64,000 bases of DNA from Oceanospirillum sp048268485 (GCA_048268485.1 JBLWVL010000010.1:1-64000), one strand, 5' to 3'. Positions 44,563-53,438 are shown, numbered from the stretch's first letter. A program made the numbers and translations. The notes: a model not told the origin generated them from the sequence alone.

Positions 44563-45337
44563 TAAATGGAAAATATTTTTTGCTCAGAGCACGCAGTTCA
44601 CCGGAATTAACTAATGCCTGAATCGCTTGGTCGACCTGTTTTTTTAGCTCAGGATCTGCTTTGGTGATACCAAAATGAACATCACCAGACAAAGTTTTCT
44701 CTTCTATCGGCAAGCCAACAAAGTCCAGGTTATCGTTCTCAGCTCTTCCAAGGAAATTCAGAGCAAAAAGTGTCGGTATCAGGATGTAATCAGCCTGGTT
44801 TTTCTGAAGAGCAAGCAGGGTATCCTTAATGGATGCTTTGGCAAGAATTTCCCCTTTGGCATGCCCTGACAGGTAGCGCCACTGTGTTGAGCCAGCCGTT
44901 ACTGCAATGGTGATATCAGGGTTTTTAATCGCTTCAGCCGGGTCTTCTTTATTGTTGTCCATGTCACCTAAAAGGCTACTGGTTGATCGGTAATATTTAA
45001 CACTAAAGTTAATGCGTTTGGCACGCTCTTCTGTCCACAGAAGGTTACTGGCAGCGAGTTGTATTTTATTAGCTTCTAACGCGGCAATAACATCTGGAAA
45101 TGGCAGGATGGTAAACTCACAATGAGCTTCCATCTTTTTGCATACCGCCATGGTAACATCAGCGTTATAGCCGGAAACTTTTCCATTCTCATCAAGATAA
45201 TTAAAGGGTGGGAAAGAAGTGGAGATGCCTATCCTAATTGTTTCTTTTTTCTGGGCGGCACTGATTATTTGGCTAAAACCAATCAATATCAATATCAGGG
45301 CCAGGCTGATGGTAGAAAATTGTTTATGACATACCAT
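44552..45337 (-). CDS. Periplasmic solute-binding protein, family 3
   Basis: 261 residues. An N-terminal signal peptide (about 1-28, ending SQIISAA) exports it. The SBP_bac_3 fold is shown by TIRIGISTSFPPFNYLDENGKVSGYNADV and the second lobe TIAVTAGSTQWRYL, with the ending SKKYFPFNVY. Such proteins bind polar amino acids for ABC uptake, but no permease or ATPase gene is nearby. It is 14 bp downstream of a paralogous binding protein and overlaps the cyclase gene after it. Signalling rather than transport is therefore a reasonable inference. Confidence 0.88.
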   Translation of the reverse strand: MVCHKQFSTISLALILILIGFSQIISAAQKKETIRIGISTSFPPFNYLDENGKVSGYNADVTMAVCKKMEAHCEFTILPFPDVIAALEANKIQLAASNLLWTEERAKRINFSVKYYRSTSSLLGDMDNNKEDPAEAIKNPDITIAVTAGSTQWRYLSGHAKGEILAKASIKDTLLALQKNQADYILIPTLFALNFLGRAENDNLDFVGLPIEEKTLSGDVHFGITKADPELKKQVDQAIQALVNSGELRALSKKYFPFNVY

Positions 45338-45351
45338 AAAAAGTGCCCAGC

Positions 45352-46107
45352 CTAGTAAATATTAAAAGGGAAGTATTTATTGTTCAGCCTGTTAAAACTG
45401 CCATCGGTTAACAGGCTGTGAAGTGCCTGATCAATGTCAGGCTTTAATTGTTTCTGTGCCGGGCTGATCGCCACCGCTATATCCCCGGCTAGCCCGGGAC
45501 TTTCGATAGGGTTGCCAATCAGGTCGAAAAGGCCACTTTCATCGTAGTAGAGAAAGCCCAACTGAAGAATTGTTGAGAGCAGAACCAGATCAACATCACC
45601 ATTCTTCAAAGCAGTATAAATCTCACTGACATCAGTATAAACGACAGTTTCCATCGATGCGCTGTGATTTTGCTGCAGATAGAATGCATGCACAGAACCT
45701 TTAATAGCGGCAACCCGCGTTGAGCGGTACTTGGGCTGAGTATTTGGGTTTCCGATGTAGTAGGAGACAGAGCGCATGTAGCGCTCTGAAAATGTAAATT
45801 CTCGGGAGCGTGCTTCGGTAACCAGAATATTTGAAAAAGCCAAGTCTATACGGCCCTGGCGAACCCCATCAAGGTTAGCATTGAAAGGTTGCAGTACAAA
45901 TTTGCACTGACGCTTTATTCGTTCACAGATCTGTTGAGCCAGTTCTCCTTCAAATCCCATCAACTGATGTTTACTGTTGTGATAGCCCATGACTGGGGCG
46001 TTCAGAACACCAACAGTAAGAGAGGGCGCAGCCTGGAGTGGAGTCGTGCAGATAAAAGCCAGCAAAGTGCCAATGTTTAAAAGCGCTAAAACAGCAGATC
46101 GAGCCAT
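45352..46107 (-). CDS. Periplasmic solute-binding protein, family 3 (paralog)
   Basis: 251 residues from the ATG at 46105-46107; an in-frame TTG at 46143 would add 12. The signal peptide runs to about LQAAP. The binding-protein fold begins LTVGVLNAPVMGYHNSKHQLMGFEGELAQQI, with the lobe-2 motif RVAAIKGSVHAFYLQ, and ends NNKYFPFNIY, like its neighbour. The conserved arginine expected in amino-acid binders (after FSNILVTEARSREF) is present. It is the first gene of a three-gene unit with the second binding protein and a diguanylate cyclase. Confidence 0.87.
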   Translation of the reverse strand: MARSAVLALLNIGTLLAFICTTPLQAAPSLTVGVLNAPVMGYHNSKHQLMGFEGELAQQICERIKRQCKFVLQPFNANLDGVRQGRIDLAFSNILVTEARSREFTFSERYMRSVSYYIGNPNTQPKYRSTRVAAIKGSVHAFYLQQNHSASMETVVYTDVSEIYTALKNGDVDLVLLSTILQLGFLYYDESGLFDLIGNPIESPGLAGDIAVAISPAQKQLKPDIDQALHSLLTDGSFNRLNNKYFPFNIY

Positions 46108-46141
46108 TGGGGTAACGTCCTGATAAACAGTTATGGCGAGC

Positions 46142-46179
46142 AAAAAAAGACGGCTGCACTTTCAGGGGTGCAGCCGTCC
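46142..46179 (-). terminator. Intrinsic terminator of ydiJ
   Basis: Read leftwards, the 11-bp stem GACGGCTGCAC/GTGCAGCCGTC with an 8-base loop is followed by seven Ts. It lies about 100 bp after the ydiJ stop and just upstream of the solute-binding operon. Confidence 0.92.
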
Positions 46180-46275
46180 TTGGTATGCTAATTAGTTTTT
46201 ACTAGTGAAAACCCGAGAAAAAACAGGAAATACCCTAGTCTTCGGGTTGCATTGTACAACAAAGATTTATAAGTT

Positions 46276-49200
46276 TTAAATGTTATTGAGTAACCACTGT
46301 AGCGGATGTGGAATCTGCTGGCTGTCGAGGCGTTTCACCTGACTGCGGCAGGAATAACCGGTGGCCACCAGTTTGCCCTGTTTATTACTGTCCGCCACGA
46401 TGCCCGCCCAGCTCTGGCTGTAGATGGTTTTCGAGGTTTCAAGGTTTGCGGCTTCATGGCCGAAGGTGCCGGACATGCCGCAGCAGCCGCTGGCTTGCAG
46501 AGTCAGTGTGTAGCCCAGAGCGGCATAAACCTGTTGCCACATCTTGATGGTTGCCGCGGCGTTGGTTTTTTCGGTACAGTGCGCCAGCAGGAACACCTCC
46601 TGGCTTGCTGTTTGGTTGTTTTCGGCTTCGTCTGATCCTGAATCACCGGCCTTAAACGCTTCCAGCTGGGCGGCTTTATTGCTTAGCCACTCCTGCAGCA
46701 GTAACACTTCTGGGGCGTCTCCTTCCGGTAGAGCCTTGGTGTATTCCTGACGGTAGGTCAGGGTCATGGACGGGTCGATACCCACCAATGGAATACCGGT
46801 CTGGTTCAGAGCGCGTAGCATCTCGGCGTTATCGGCAGCAGCACGGCCAAACTGCTTCATCATGCCGTGTACATGCAGAGGTTTACCGTTAGGCTTGAAT
46901 GGCGCGATAAAGACGCGGAAGCCCAGGCGGGTCAGCAGGTCAAAAATATCCAGTACCAGCCGGGTTTCAAAGAAGCTGGTGAAGGCGTCCTGAACAATGA
47001 CCACGGTTTTATCTTTCTGATCCGCTGGAATACGGTTTAACGCTTCCGGAGTTGCCCAGGCCACACCATAACGAGCCAGCTCTTTGGCGATACTCTCCTT
47101 ACAGATCAGTGGGCTGTCGACCATACCGGCGGTGTTTTTCAAAAGGCTTTTCACCGGGCCAAACTTCATTGGCAGGTTATATAGCAGCGGTACTTTTGCA
47201 GCATACGGGATCACGTATTCCAGCGTGCCGACAAAATAGTCTTTCAGCGGGCGCAGGTAGCGGCCATGATACAGCTCCAGGAACTTGGAGCGGAACTCTG
47301 GTACGTTAACTTTAATCGGGCACTGGCCAACACAGGATTTACAGGCCAGACAGCCTGCCATGGCCTGATACACCTCATGGCTGAAGTCTTCGCTCTCTTT
47401 GCCACCTTTACGCTTGGCCAGGGTGTTTTTCAGACGCGGGATAAAGCTGCCGATGAAACCTGTCCGACGTACTTTCTGTACTTCCTGCTGCAGATCGCTA
47501 CCGGCTGCCTCCTGTAGACGCAGCCATTCTCGGATCAGAGAAGAGCGCCCTTTTGGTGACTGGGTACGCTCGCGGGTCGCTTTCCAGGATGGGCACATGG
47601 CATCATTGGGATCGTAGTTGTAGCAAGCACCGTTACCGTTACAGTACATGGCTGCACTGAACTCGTTACGGGTGGTTTCGGTGATCTGGCGGTCATGCTG
47701 GCCACGGGTGGCGACACCGTCAATTTTTAACAACCCTTCATCCCTAAGAGCGCCCTGTATCACTACAGGTTGAGCCCCGGACTGAGCCGGAGTAGCAATT
47801 TTGCCCGGGTTCAGTTGGTTACGTGGGTCAAAAGCAGCTTTTACTTCCTGAATAAAGGGGTACAGCTCGCCAAAGAACTCCGGTGCGTACTCCGATCGCA
47901 CACCCTTACCGTGCTCACCCCAGAGCAGGCCTTTATGTTTTTGCGTCAGGGCTACCACGCCATCGGTGATGGTGCGGATCATGCCTTCCTGAGCCGGGTC
48001 TTTCATATCAATGGCCGGGCGAACGTGCAGGACACCGGCATCCACATGACCAAACATACCGTAGGCAAGATCGTGACTGTCCAGCAGCTCGCGGAACTCC
48101 ATAATAAAGTCCGCCAGATTCTCCGGTGGTACGGCGGTATCTTCCACAAACGGAATCGGGCGTTTTTCGCCTTCGGCGTTACCCAGAAGACCAACCGATT
48201 TTTTACGCATGCCCCAGATCTTACCGATTTCACCGGCACCCCGGGCGATGGTGTAGGCAAAGCTCTTGCCGTTACCCGCCAGTTCGGAACCTGCGATCTG
48301 ATCCAGATGAGCGGTCAGTTTGTCCAGTTTGGCGTTCAGTTCCGCTTCATCGTCACCTGTGTATTCCACCAGATTGATACCGGCAATGGTTTTACCGTCT
48401 TTACCTTCCGGGAAATAATCACGTACTGTATCCCAGACGATATCGCCCATGGCCAGATTCAGCACTTTGGAATCAACGGTTTCGATGGAGGTAGGGTTCC
48501 AGTCCATCAGGTCTTTCGCATCACGCAGAGCATCGTTGAAGCTGGCGTACTGAATATTCACCAGTGCCGAATATTTGGGAATCTTAAGGACATTCAGCTT
48601 GGCTTCTGTGATAAAGGCCAAGCTGCCTTCTGCACCACACAGTAGGGCGTTCAGGTTGAACTGGCCGTTGTCATCACGGATATGGGCCAGATCGTAACCG
48701 GTCAGGCAACGGTTCAGTTTTGGGAACTTAGCTTCGATCAGCTCGGCCTGTTCGCTAAAGATCTGATCCGCTAAGCGGTGTACCTCACCGACACGGTCTT
48801 CGCGCTGTTTGATGCTTTCCAGTTCGTCATCAGAAATCGGGCCGGAGGTCCACTCGGTGCCGTCCAGTATGACTGAGGTCAGCTCCAGCACATGATCCCG
48901 GGTTTTGCCGTAGAGCACAGAACCCTGACCGCTGGCGTCGGTATTGATCATGCCGCCGATGGTGGCTCGGTTACTGGTGGATAGTTCCGGCGCAAAGAAC
49001 AGGCCGTGTTCTTTCAGGGCTTTGTTTAGCTGGTCTTTCACCACGCCGGCCTGCACCCGTACCCAGCCTTCTTCAGCGTTGATCTCCAGAATGTTGTTCA
49101 TGTGCTTGGATATATCAACCACCAGACCATCCGTCAGCGACTGGCCATTAGTACCTGTGCCACCACCTCTTGGGCTTAATACTACTTGCTCGAAACCGGG

Positions 49201-49464
49201 TTGATTGCTCAGGCGGGCGATTAGTTGCAGGTCTGCCTTGTTCTTTGGGTATACAACGGCCTGAGGCAGCACCTGATAAATGGAGTTATCCGTGGACAGT
49301 ACCACACGGTTGGCGTAATCCGGGTTCAGGTCACCCTGAAAGTCTGCAGCTTTCAGTGCTTCGATAAAGCGCAGATATTCATCGCGTATCGGAGTCGGTG
49401 CATGTTGCGTTAAGTTGGCAGCTGCGTCGGTATATAAAGCGGTGTCGGCCAGTTGCTTAATCAT
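46276..49464 (-). CDS. ydiJ: FAD/Fe-S D-2-hydroxyacid (D-2-hydroxyglutarate) dehydrogenase, YdiJ family
   Basis: 1062 residues from the ATG at 49462-49464; the frame is open to 49641 but the extra part is not family-like. An N-terminal PCMH FAD-binding domain (SPRGGGTGTNGQSLTDGLVVD, FFAPELSTSNRATIGGM) and FAD-oxidase C domain (GMFGHVDAGVLHVRPAID, LNPGKI) form the GlcD-like half. A [4Fe-4S] motif CLACKSCVGQCP and a C-terminal CCG-like domain (SGCCGMSGTFGHE) form the GlpC-like half. E. coli YdiJ is a fused enzyme of about 1018 residues that oxidises D-2-hydroxyglutarate. It is monocistronic with a strong terminator. Confidence 0.92.
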   Translation of the reverse strand: MIKQLADTALYTDAAANLTQHAPTPIRDEYLRFIEALKAADFQGDLNPDYANRVVLSTDNSIYQVLPQAVVYPKNKADLQLIARLSNQPGFEQVVLSPRGGGTGTNGQSLTDGLVVDISKHMNNILEINAEEGWVRVQAGVVKDQLNKALKEHGLFFAPELSTSNRATIGGMINTDASGQGSVLYGKTRDHVLELTSVILDGTEWTSGPISDDELESIKQREDRVGEVHRLADQIFSEQAELIEAKFPKLNRCLTGYDLAHIRDDNGQFNLNALLCGAEGSLAFITEAKLNVLKIPKYSALVNIQYASFNDALRDAKDLMDWNPTSIETVDSKVLNLAMGDIVWDTVRDYFPEGKDGKTIAGINLVEYTGDDEAELNAKLDKLTAHLDQIAGSELAGNGKSFAYTIARGAGEIGKIWGMRKKSVGLLGNAEGEKRPIPFVEDTAVPPENLADFIMEFRELLDSHDLAYGMFGHVDAGVLHVRPAIDMKDPAQEGMIRTITDGVVALTQKHKGLLWGEHGKGVRSEYAPEFFGELYPFIQEVKAAFDPRNQLNPGKIATPAQSGAQPVVIQGALRDEGLLKIDGVATRGQHDRQITETTRNEFSAAMYCNGNGACYNYDPNDAMCPSWKATRERTQSPKGRSSLIREWLRLQEAAGSDLQQEVQKVRRTGFIGSFIPRLKNTLAKRKGGKESEDFSHEVYQAMAGCLACKSCVGQCPIKVNVPEFRSKFLELYHGRYLRPLKDYFVGTLEYVIPYAAKVPLLYNLPMKFGPVKSLLKNTAGMVDSPLICKESIAKELARYGVAWATPEALNRIPADQKDKTVVIVQDAFTSFFETRLVLDIFDLLTRLGFRVFIAPFKPNGKPLHVHGMMKQFGRAAADNAEMLRALNQTGIPLVGIDPSMTLTYRQEYTKALPEGDAPEVLLLQEWLSNKAAQLEAFKAGDSGSDEAENNQTASQEVFLLAHCTEKTNAAATIKMWQQVYAALGYTLTLQASGCCGMSGTFGHEAANLETSKTIYSQSWAGIVADSNKQGKLVATGYSCRSQVKRLDSQQIPHPLQWLLNNI

Positions 49465-49808
49465 CGGAATCGGGTGCCTTTCTGAGAACAGTTCGTTTTC
49501 GGCGTTGATTCGCCGGGCAGGTAGGAGATGATCGTTAACCTGCGGTATGTAAAGGGAGTGAGAAGGCCGAATTATCAGCGGCAGAGTTATCACTTGCCCT
49601 CTATACAAAATGGGCATCGATTTTATCTTAGTACGGCGCAATAGTCAGCAAAGGTCTGCTTAGGTTGTAAACTACATTATGCGACTTTGGTATAGGTGGC
49701 TATAGAGGATTTCAATCGTTTTAACGCGGGGGAAATTGAAGTGATTAAAAAATAGCCAATCTAAGGCTGTATGCCTTTTTTTGTCTGCTTCAGGCAAATT
49801 TCCTCAAC

Positions 49809-49843
49809 TTATCCAGAGAGTTATTCACAGCTTTTGTGGGTAA
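49809..49843. promoter_or_regulatory. Cluster of three DnaA-box-like nonamers
   Basis: TTATCCAGA (49809-49817), TTATTCACA (49821-49829) and, inverted, TGTGGGTAA (49835-49843) each differ from TTATCCACA by one base and lie within 35 bp. No replication gene is nearby. It could be a DnaA-titrating or regulatory site, or chance. Confidence 0.35.
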
Positions 49844-49996
49844 GTAATTGAAGATATTTTTTTGTCCGACTGAAGAAAGCCAGTGCTGTTTTCTCGCTGA
49901 AACCCTTATAAAACAAGTGATTGCATTGATTTATAAAATAACTAATACCTCAGTAGTCAGCCTAAAGCAAGCCCATTTTTTCCAGTGAGTTTCTTT

Positions 49997-50025
49997 CTGT
50001 CATAAAAAAAGTACGAAACTGTCAT
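49997..50025. promoter_or_regulatory. Pho-box-like direct repeats
   Basis: CTGTCAT occurs at 49997-50003 and 50019-50025, exactly two helical turns apart with an AT-rich centre. This matches the PhoB half-site core, although PhoB sites usually repeat every 11 bp and the intervening unit is not conserved. Confidence 0.3.
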
Positions 50026-50178
50026 TCTGCAAAGATGTCAAGTGGTTTTCTGGGGATAAAGTGCTTTACTTTAAGCTGCTGTAGTTGTCTGGCGGGTCAG
50101 GCCTGAAGCCCTGATGGTGATTTTTTTTAAGATCGATAAGAACTTTTTAGTGGGTAAGGGCTCTTAATTAATGCCAAT

Positions 50179-50254
50179 CTTGCGTAAAGCAAGTTGATCT
50201 GATGACTTTCGTCACACTCATCAACCTTTTGGGAGCCTTCGGCTCCCTTTTTTT
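50179..50254 (+). ncRNA. Candidate small RNA 3' part with three stem-loops
   Basis: Three consecutive structures lie here. The first is CTTGC/GCAAG (50179-50193). The second is TTGAT...ATCAA (50194-50224), enclosing TGAC/GTCA. The third is a terminator GGGAGCC/GGCTCCC with seven Ts (50231-50254). Both neighbouring genes are on the minus strand. The transcript start was not identified. Confidence 0.45.
50231..50254 (+). terminator. Orphan intrinsic terminator left of glpD
   Basis: The 7-bp stem GGGAGCC/GGCTCCC with a TTC loop is followed by seven Ts on the plus strand only. It does not fit as the glpD terminator, because glpD is read leftwards. Confidence 0.85.
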
Positions 50255-50276
50255 CTGCATCAGAATGCCTGCCAAG

Positions 50277-51884
50277 CTACTTATAATCAGGTTGCTGGTA
50301 TAAGCTGCGGTATATTTGCTGATAACGCAGCCATTCCTCATCAAATGTTATGTCATTCCAGTGCATATACTTTTGACACAGCGCTTTGAGTTCATCTTTC
50401 ATACTGGTTCCGCCATCTGCGTATAAAAGACCGATTCTGGTGCGGCGGAGCAGTAAGTCGTCCAAATGCTTTACCGCCAGATGGGCCAGCGCCCAGTGCA
50501 ATTCTGCTTTGTAATACGGGGTTGCAGCGACCTTTTGCTCTGCCGGTACCATTTTGTTAAGGGGGAGGACATCTGCTCCATACATCTGGTGCAAAGTTTC
50601 CGGAATAAGCAAGAACTCTCCTTGGTTATGACTGTTTGCACCAAGGTCCGGCCAGGGTTTGGCTACCGGAGCCTGTGGGCGGAATGTCAGTTGGTCAATA
50701 GCATCTTCAGCCATTTTCTGGAAAGTAGTCAGTTTTCCTCCGCATAGATACAGCTGCCCATCCTGCCACCAGAGTTTATGCTCTCTGCGCTCATCAGATG
50801 GCGCTTTATGTTCAGGGTCGACTTCAGGCTCTGAAAGCACGGGACGCACGCCTGACCAGACACTCAGGCAGTCTTTAGGGGTTAGTTTGCTGGCAGGGAA
50901 ATAGTGGTTGATCGCTTTAAACAGATAATCCTGTTCTTGTTGTTGCATTCGGATCGGCTCATCCATCTGTTCTTTATGATCAAGATCTGTGGTGCCAACC
51001 AGTGAGTGGCCCAGCCAGGGTAGAGCGAACATCAGACGGCTGTCATCGGGGTGGATCAGGCAGATGCCTTTTTCCAGGGGCAGTCGCTTTTGGGAAAATA
51101 AAAGATGGCTACCGCGAAGTGGCCGGATTTTTACCGGGTCGTCATGGGGATCGGATGGATGGGCACGGGGAGATTGTGTCCAGGCTCCGGTAGCATGAAT
51201 GACTTGTCGGGCCGAAAGATTGAGCGTGGGATGATCTTCCGGAGAGATATCAATCTGGAATCCACCAGACTGGTTGCCTGATTCAAGCAGTTGTATTCGG
51301 TCTACTTTACAGTAATTGAATGCTTTACCGCCGTATTGGGCTGCTTCAAGCAAAACTCTGAGCGTCAGGCGTGCATCATCTGTGATGGCATCTTTAAATT
51401 GAGTGGCGCCATAGCACTGCTGGCTGCGCAGACTTGGTGCTGCTTTTTGAATATCGGCAGCACTGAGCCCTTTATGATACTTCTTCCCTGCCAGCAGGTC
51501 ATAAAGCCACATCAGTGCACGAAATTTAAAGCGCCCCGGAAGGTGATTGCGGTAGTGGGGCATGACTAATGGCAGGTGTTCAACCAAGCCTGGTAATTGC
51601 TGGCACAGATGTTCTCTTGCCTGAACAGCATTTCGGGTCAGGCTCAGTTGACCTGTCGCCAGATAACGGATGCCGCCGTGAACCAGCTTACTGGACTGGC
51701 TTGATGAACCCGATGCGAAATCATTCTTTTCCAGCAGTAGTGCCCGATATCCTCTGCGACTGGCCTCGAATAATAAACCCGCCCCAGATATACCTCCGCC
51801 AATAATAATGATATCCCACTCTTTATCCGCCAGATGGTGCAAGGCTTCAGCCCGCCCTTTTACTGACCAATGTTCTGGAAGCAT
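50277..51884 (-). CDS. glpD: Aerobic glycerol-3-phosphate dehydrogenase
   Basis: 535 residues from the ATG at 51882-51884, which has an excellent AAGGAG site; the open frame extends further but without a signal. GlpD oxidises glycerol-3-phosphate to dihydroxyacetone phosphate at the inner membrane and reduces quinone. The FAD motif is IIIIGGGISGAGLLFEASRRG, followed by LLEKNDFASGSSSQSSKLVHGG split at residues of about 53-75. Further support comes from SLVGTTDLDHK, VWSGVRPVLSEPE and LYLCGGKLTTFQKMAEDAID. No glpF, glpK or glpR lies nearby. Some family members have other substrates, but the motif set fits GlpD well. Confidence 0.88.
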   Translation of the reverse strand: MLPEHWSVKGRAEALHHLADKEWDIIIIGGGISGAGLLFEASRRGYRALLLEKNDFASGSSSQSSKLVHGGIRYLATGQLSLTRNAVQAREHLCQQLPGLVEHLPLVMPHYRNHLPGRFKFRALMWLYDLLAGKKYHKGLSAADIQKAAPSLRSQQCYGATQFKDAITDDARLTLRVLLEAAQYGGKAFNYCKVDRIQLLESGNQSGGFQIDISPEDHPTLNLSARQVIHATGAWTQSPRAHPSDPHDDPVKIRPLRGSHLLFSQKRLPLEKGICLIHPDDSRLMFALPWLGHSLVGTTDLDHKEQMDEPIRMQQQEQDYLFKAINHYFPASKLTPKDCLSVWSGVRPVLSEPEVDPEHKAPSDERREHKLWWQDGQLYLCGGKLTTFQKMAEDAIDQLTFRPQAPVAKPWPDLGANSHNQGEFLLIPETLHQMYGADVLPLNKMVPAEQKVAATPYYKAELHWALAHLAVKHLDDLLLRRTRIGLLYADGGTSMKDELKALCQKYMHWNDITFDEEWLRYQQIYRSLYQQPDYK

Positions 51885-52041
51885 AAATAGAACTCCTTGT
51901 ATTGACGCCGTTAACTCAATTCCTGACGATCTTGCTGTTTTGATACAGAGTGGCACAGTCTACGCAGGCAGGGTAGCGGGTTTTAGTTGTATATCTGTGT
52001 GAATTTTGTTGAAAAAATAGTGATGAATCAATCCGATAAGG

Positions 52042-52770
52042 CTAGCTATGGTGGCCAGTAATAATTTGATCCAGTTCACCACTATTTTTGAGGCTGCGGA
52101 TAGCCCGGTTAAACTCATCCCTTATCCGATAGCCTTGCGGTGTGTTTCTGAAGATAAAAAAAACCGGTTCACGGCTAATAGGGGTGCTCAGGTTGTAATG
52201 AATATGGCTAACACCACTTTGCTTTAGGGCTTTAAGGCCGGAGTAATGTTCTACAAGAAAGACATCGATCCTTTTTGCCTGAAGCTTGAGGAAATTAATT
52301 TTATCGCTTTTCGCATACTCAGGGGATAGCTTGGTGTTGTTAAGGATATTGCCATAGTTATAGCCTGCAGTGAGGCCTATGGATTTGCCATTCAGTTGGG
52401 ACAGGTTTGACGGGACGGCCTTTTCTTTACGGACAAAGGCAAAAATTTCTTTATAAAACACAGTGTCGGAACGAATATGCTCTCCCTCGATACTGGTCCC
52501 AAGGCCGGGGAAATAGATATCGGCCTGATCATTCATGAAATAGAGCTGGGCTCTTTTGGGAGGGTGAAGGGATAGTCTCAGTCGGTAGTCTGTGAGTTGC
52601 TGGATTCGGTTAAGGAGCAGGGTGAAGACCCCTTGTTGTTGAGTGTCAATAAAATGGGGTATATGGAAGCTAACCAGGTGTAGGGTATTTTTCTGAGTGC
52701 TATCCGCAGAGGTACTGACTGTAAAGAATAACGCAGAGATAATGGTCAGTTTGTGAATAAGATATTTCAT
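52042..52770 (-). CDS. Periplasmic solute-binding-like protein
   Basis: 242 residues from the ATG at 52768-52770; a TTG at 52825 is a weaker alternative. The signal peptide MKYLIHKLTIISALFFTVS targets it to the periplasm. The rest fits a family-3 binding-protein fold: an N-lobe (NTLHLVSFHIPHF), ADIYFPGLGTS, a C-lobe start GKSIGLTAGYNYG, then DVFLVEHYSGLKAL and the ending IRSLKNSGELDQIITG. No transporter genes are near. It is distantly like the pair at 44552-46107. The ligand is unknown, and it may serve sensing. Confidence 0.75.
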   Translation of the reverse strand: MKYLIHKLTIISALFFTVSTSADSTQKNTLHLVSFHIPHFIDTQQQGVFTLLLNRIQQLTDYRLRLSLHPPKRAQLYFMNDQADIYFPGLGTSIEGEHIRSDTVFYKEIFAFVRKEKAVPSNLSQLNGKSIGLTAGYNYGNILNNTKLSPEYAKSDKINFLKLQAKRIDVFLVEHYSGLKALKQSGVSHIHYNLSTPISREPVFFIFRNTPQGYRIRDEFNRAIRSLKNSGELDQIITGHHS

Positions 52771-52888
52771 ATCATGACCAACCTTAATAATGAGGGGTGC
52801 ATTCAGCCTACCGTCATGAAAAGTCAAATTAAACCCTTTGTATGTAACGATTTGGAATGACTTCTTGTCTTCTGTCTAATGGGGCGAT

Positions 52889-52921
52889 AAAAAGCGCCGG
52901 GGATTTTTATTGCCCAGGCGC
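52889..52921 (-). terminator. Intrinsic terminator of the 97-residue protein gene
   Basis: Read leftwards, GCGCCTGGG and CCCCGGCGC pair with one mismatch across a 10-base A/T-rich loop, followed by five Ts, 37 bp after the stop codon. Confidence 0.75.
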
Positions 52922-52957
52922 CATATGGAGGTGGAGACTATTTTATGAAGGGCACGC

Positions 52958-53251
52958 TTAATTACAGTCGTCACAGCAACTAACGGACTCCGTTTCAATA
53001 CTGATATCAACAATATTGCTGGCCCCTGGGCGTAAAGTGATAATGCCATATTCCGTCAGGCTATCAGCTTCATCCTCAGCACTGCCAACTTCTAATGTTA
53101 ATGATGGACCTTCAAGGTGATCCGGGGACAGTAGCAGTGTCGCAGGTAAGCCTTCCTCCCACTCCAGTTGCAGCTCGCTGATATTTCTCAGTTCAATTGT
53201 CTCGCCATCAGCCGTCACAGCTGTTACACGGGGGAGTTGATTCTTGGACAC
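52958..53251 (-). CDS. Unknown 97-residue protein with Cys-rich tail
   Basis: 97 residues from a GTG at 53249-53251 with AGGAG seven bases upstream. It is acidic and predicted mainly beta, with alternating hydrophobic residues (VTAVTADGETIELRNISEL, then LTEYGIITLRPG). It ends in SVSCCDDCN, a possible metal- or thiol-reactive tail. No family was recognised. It diverges from the MarR gene with a 253-bp shared control region, so MarR may regulate it. A real gene is supported by the ribosome site, coding composition and terminator. Confidence 0.7.
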   Translation of the reverse strand: MSKNQLPRVTAVTADGETIELRNISELQLEWEEGLPATLLLSPDHLEGPSLTLEVGSAEDEADSLTEYGIITLRPGASNIVDISIETESVSCCDDCN

Positions 53252-53394
53252 GTAGATGCTCCTGTTTCTGGTCGGGCTATCGGATCGTTATCTGGTCAAG
53301 TCTGGGAGGTAAGGAGCATAGCAGATTTTCCTGATGCTGAAATCCTCCCGCTTTTAAACCTTGCTAAGGTGGTTCGCGTGTAGATTTTATAATG

Positions 53395-53438
53395 AGTTAC
53401 TTTGAAGGGGGGAGTAATACGACTATAATAAGTTACTC
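53395..53438 (+). promoter_or_regulatory. MarR gene promoter overlapped by inverted repeats
   Basis: A -35 TTGAAG (53402-53407), a 16-base spacer and a perfect -10 TATAAT (53424-53429) are bracketed by GAGTAA (53412-53417) and TTACTC (53433-53438). A further AGTTACT lies at 53395-53401. This is a typical autoregulatory operator layout, probably bound by the MarR product. Confidence 0.6.

Larger units (their letters stand above)
49465..50276. other. 812-bp gene-free region between ydiJ and glpD
   Basis: No supported coding region. From left to right it contains the untranslated upstream frame of ydiJ, a cluster of DnaA-box-like nonamers (49809-49843), two CTGTCAT repeats 22 bp apart (49997-50025), and a stem-loop series ending in a rightward terminator (50179-50254). 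Confidence 0.6.

Noticed and set aside
46276..49464. Long plus-strand open frames inside ydiJ (for example 47770-48645)
   Set aside because: They are antisense to strongly conserved FAD and Fe-S coding sequence and have no family similarity.
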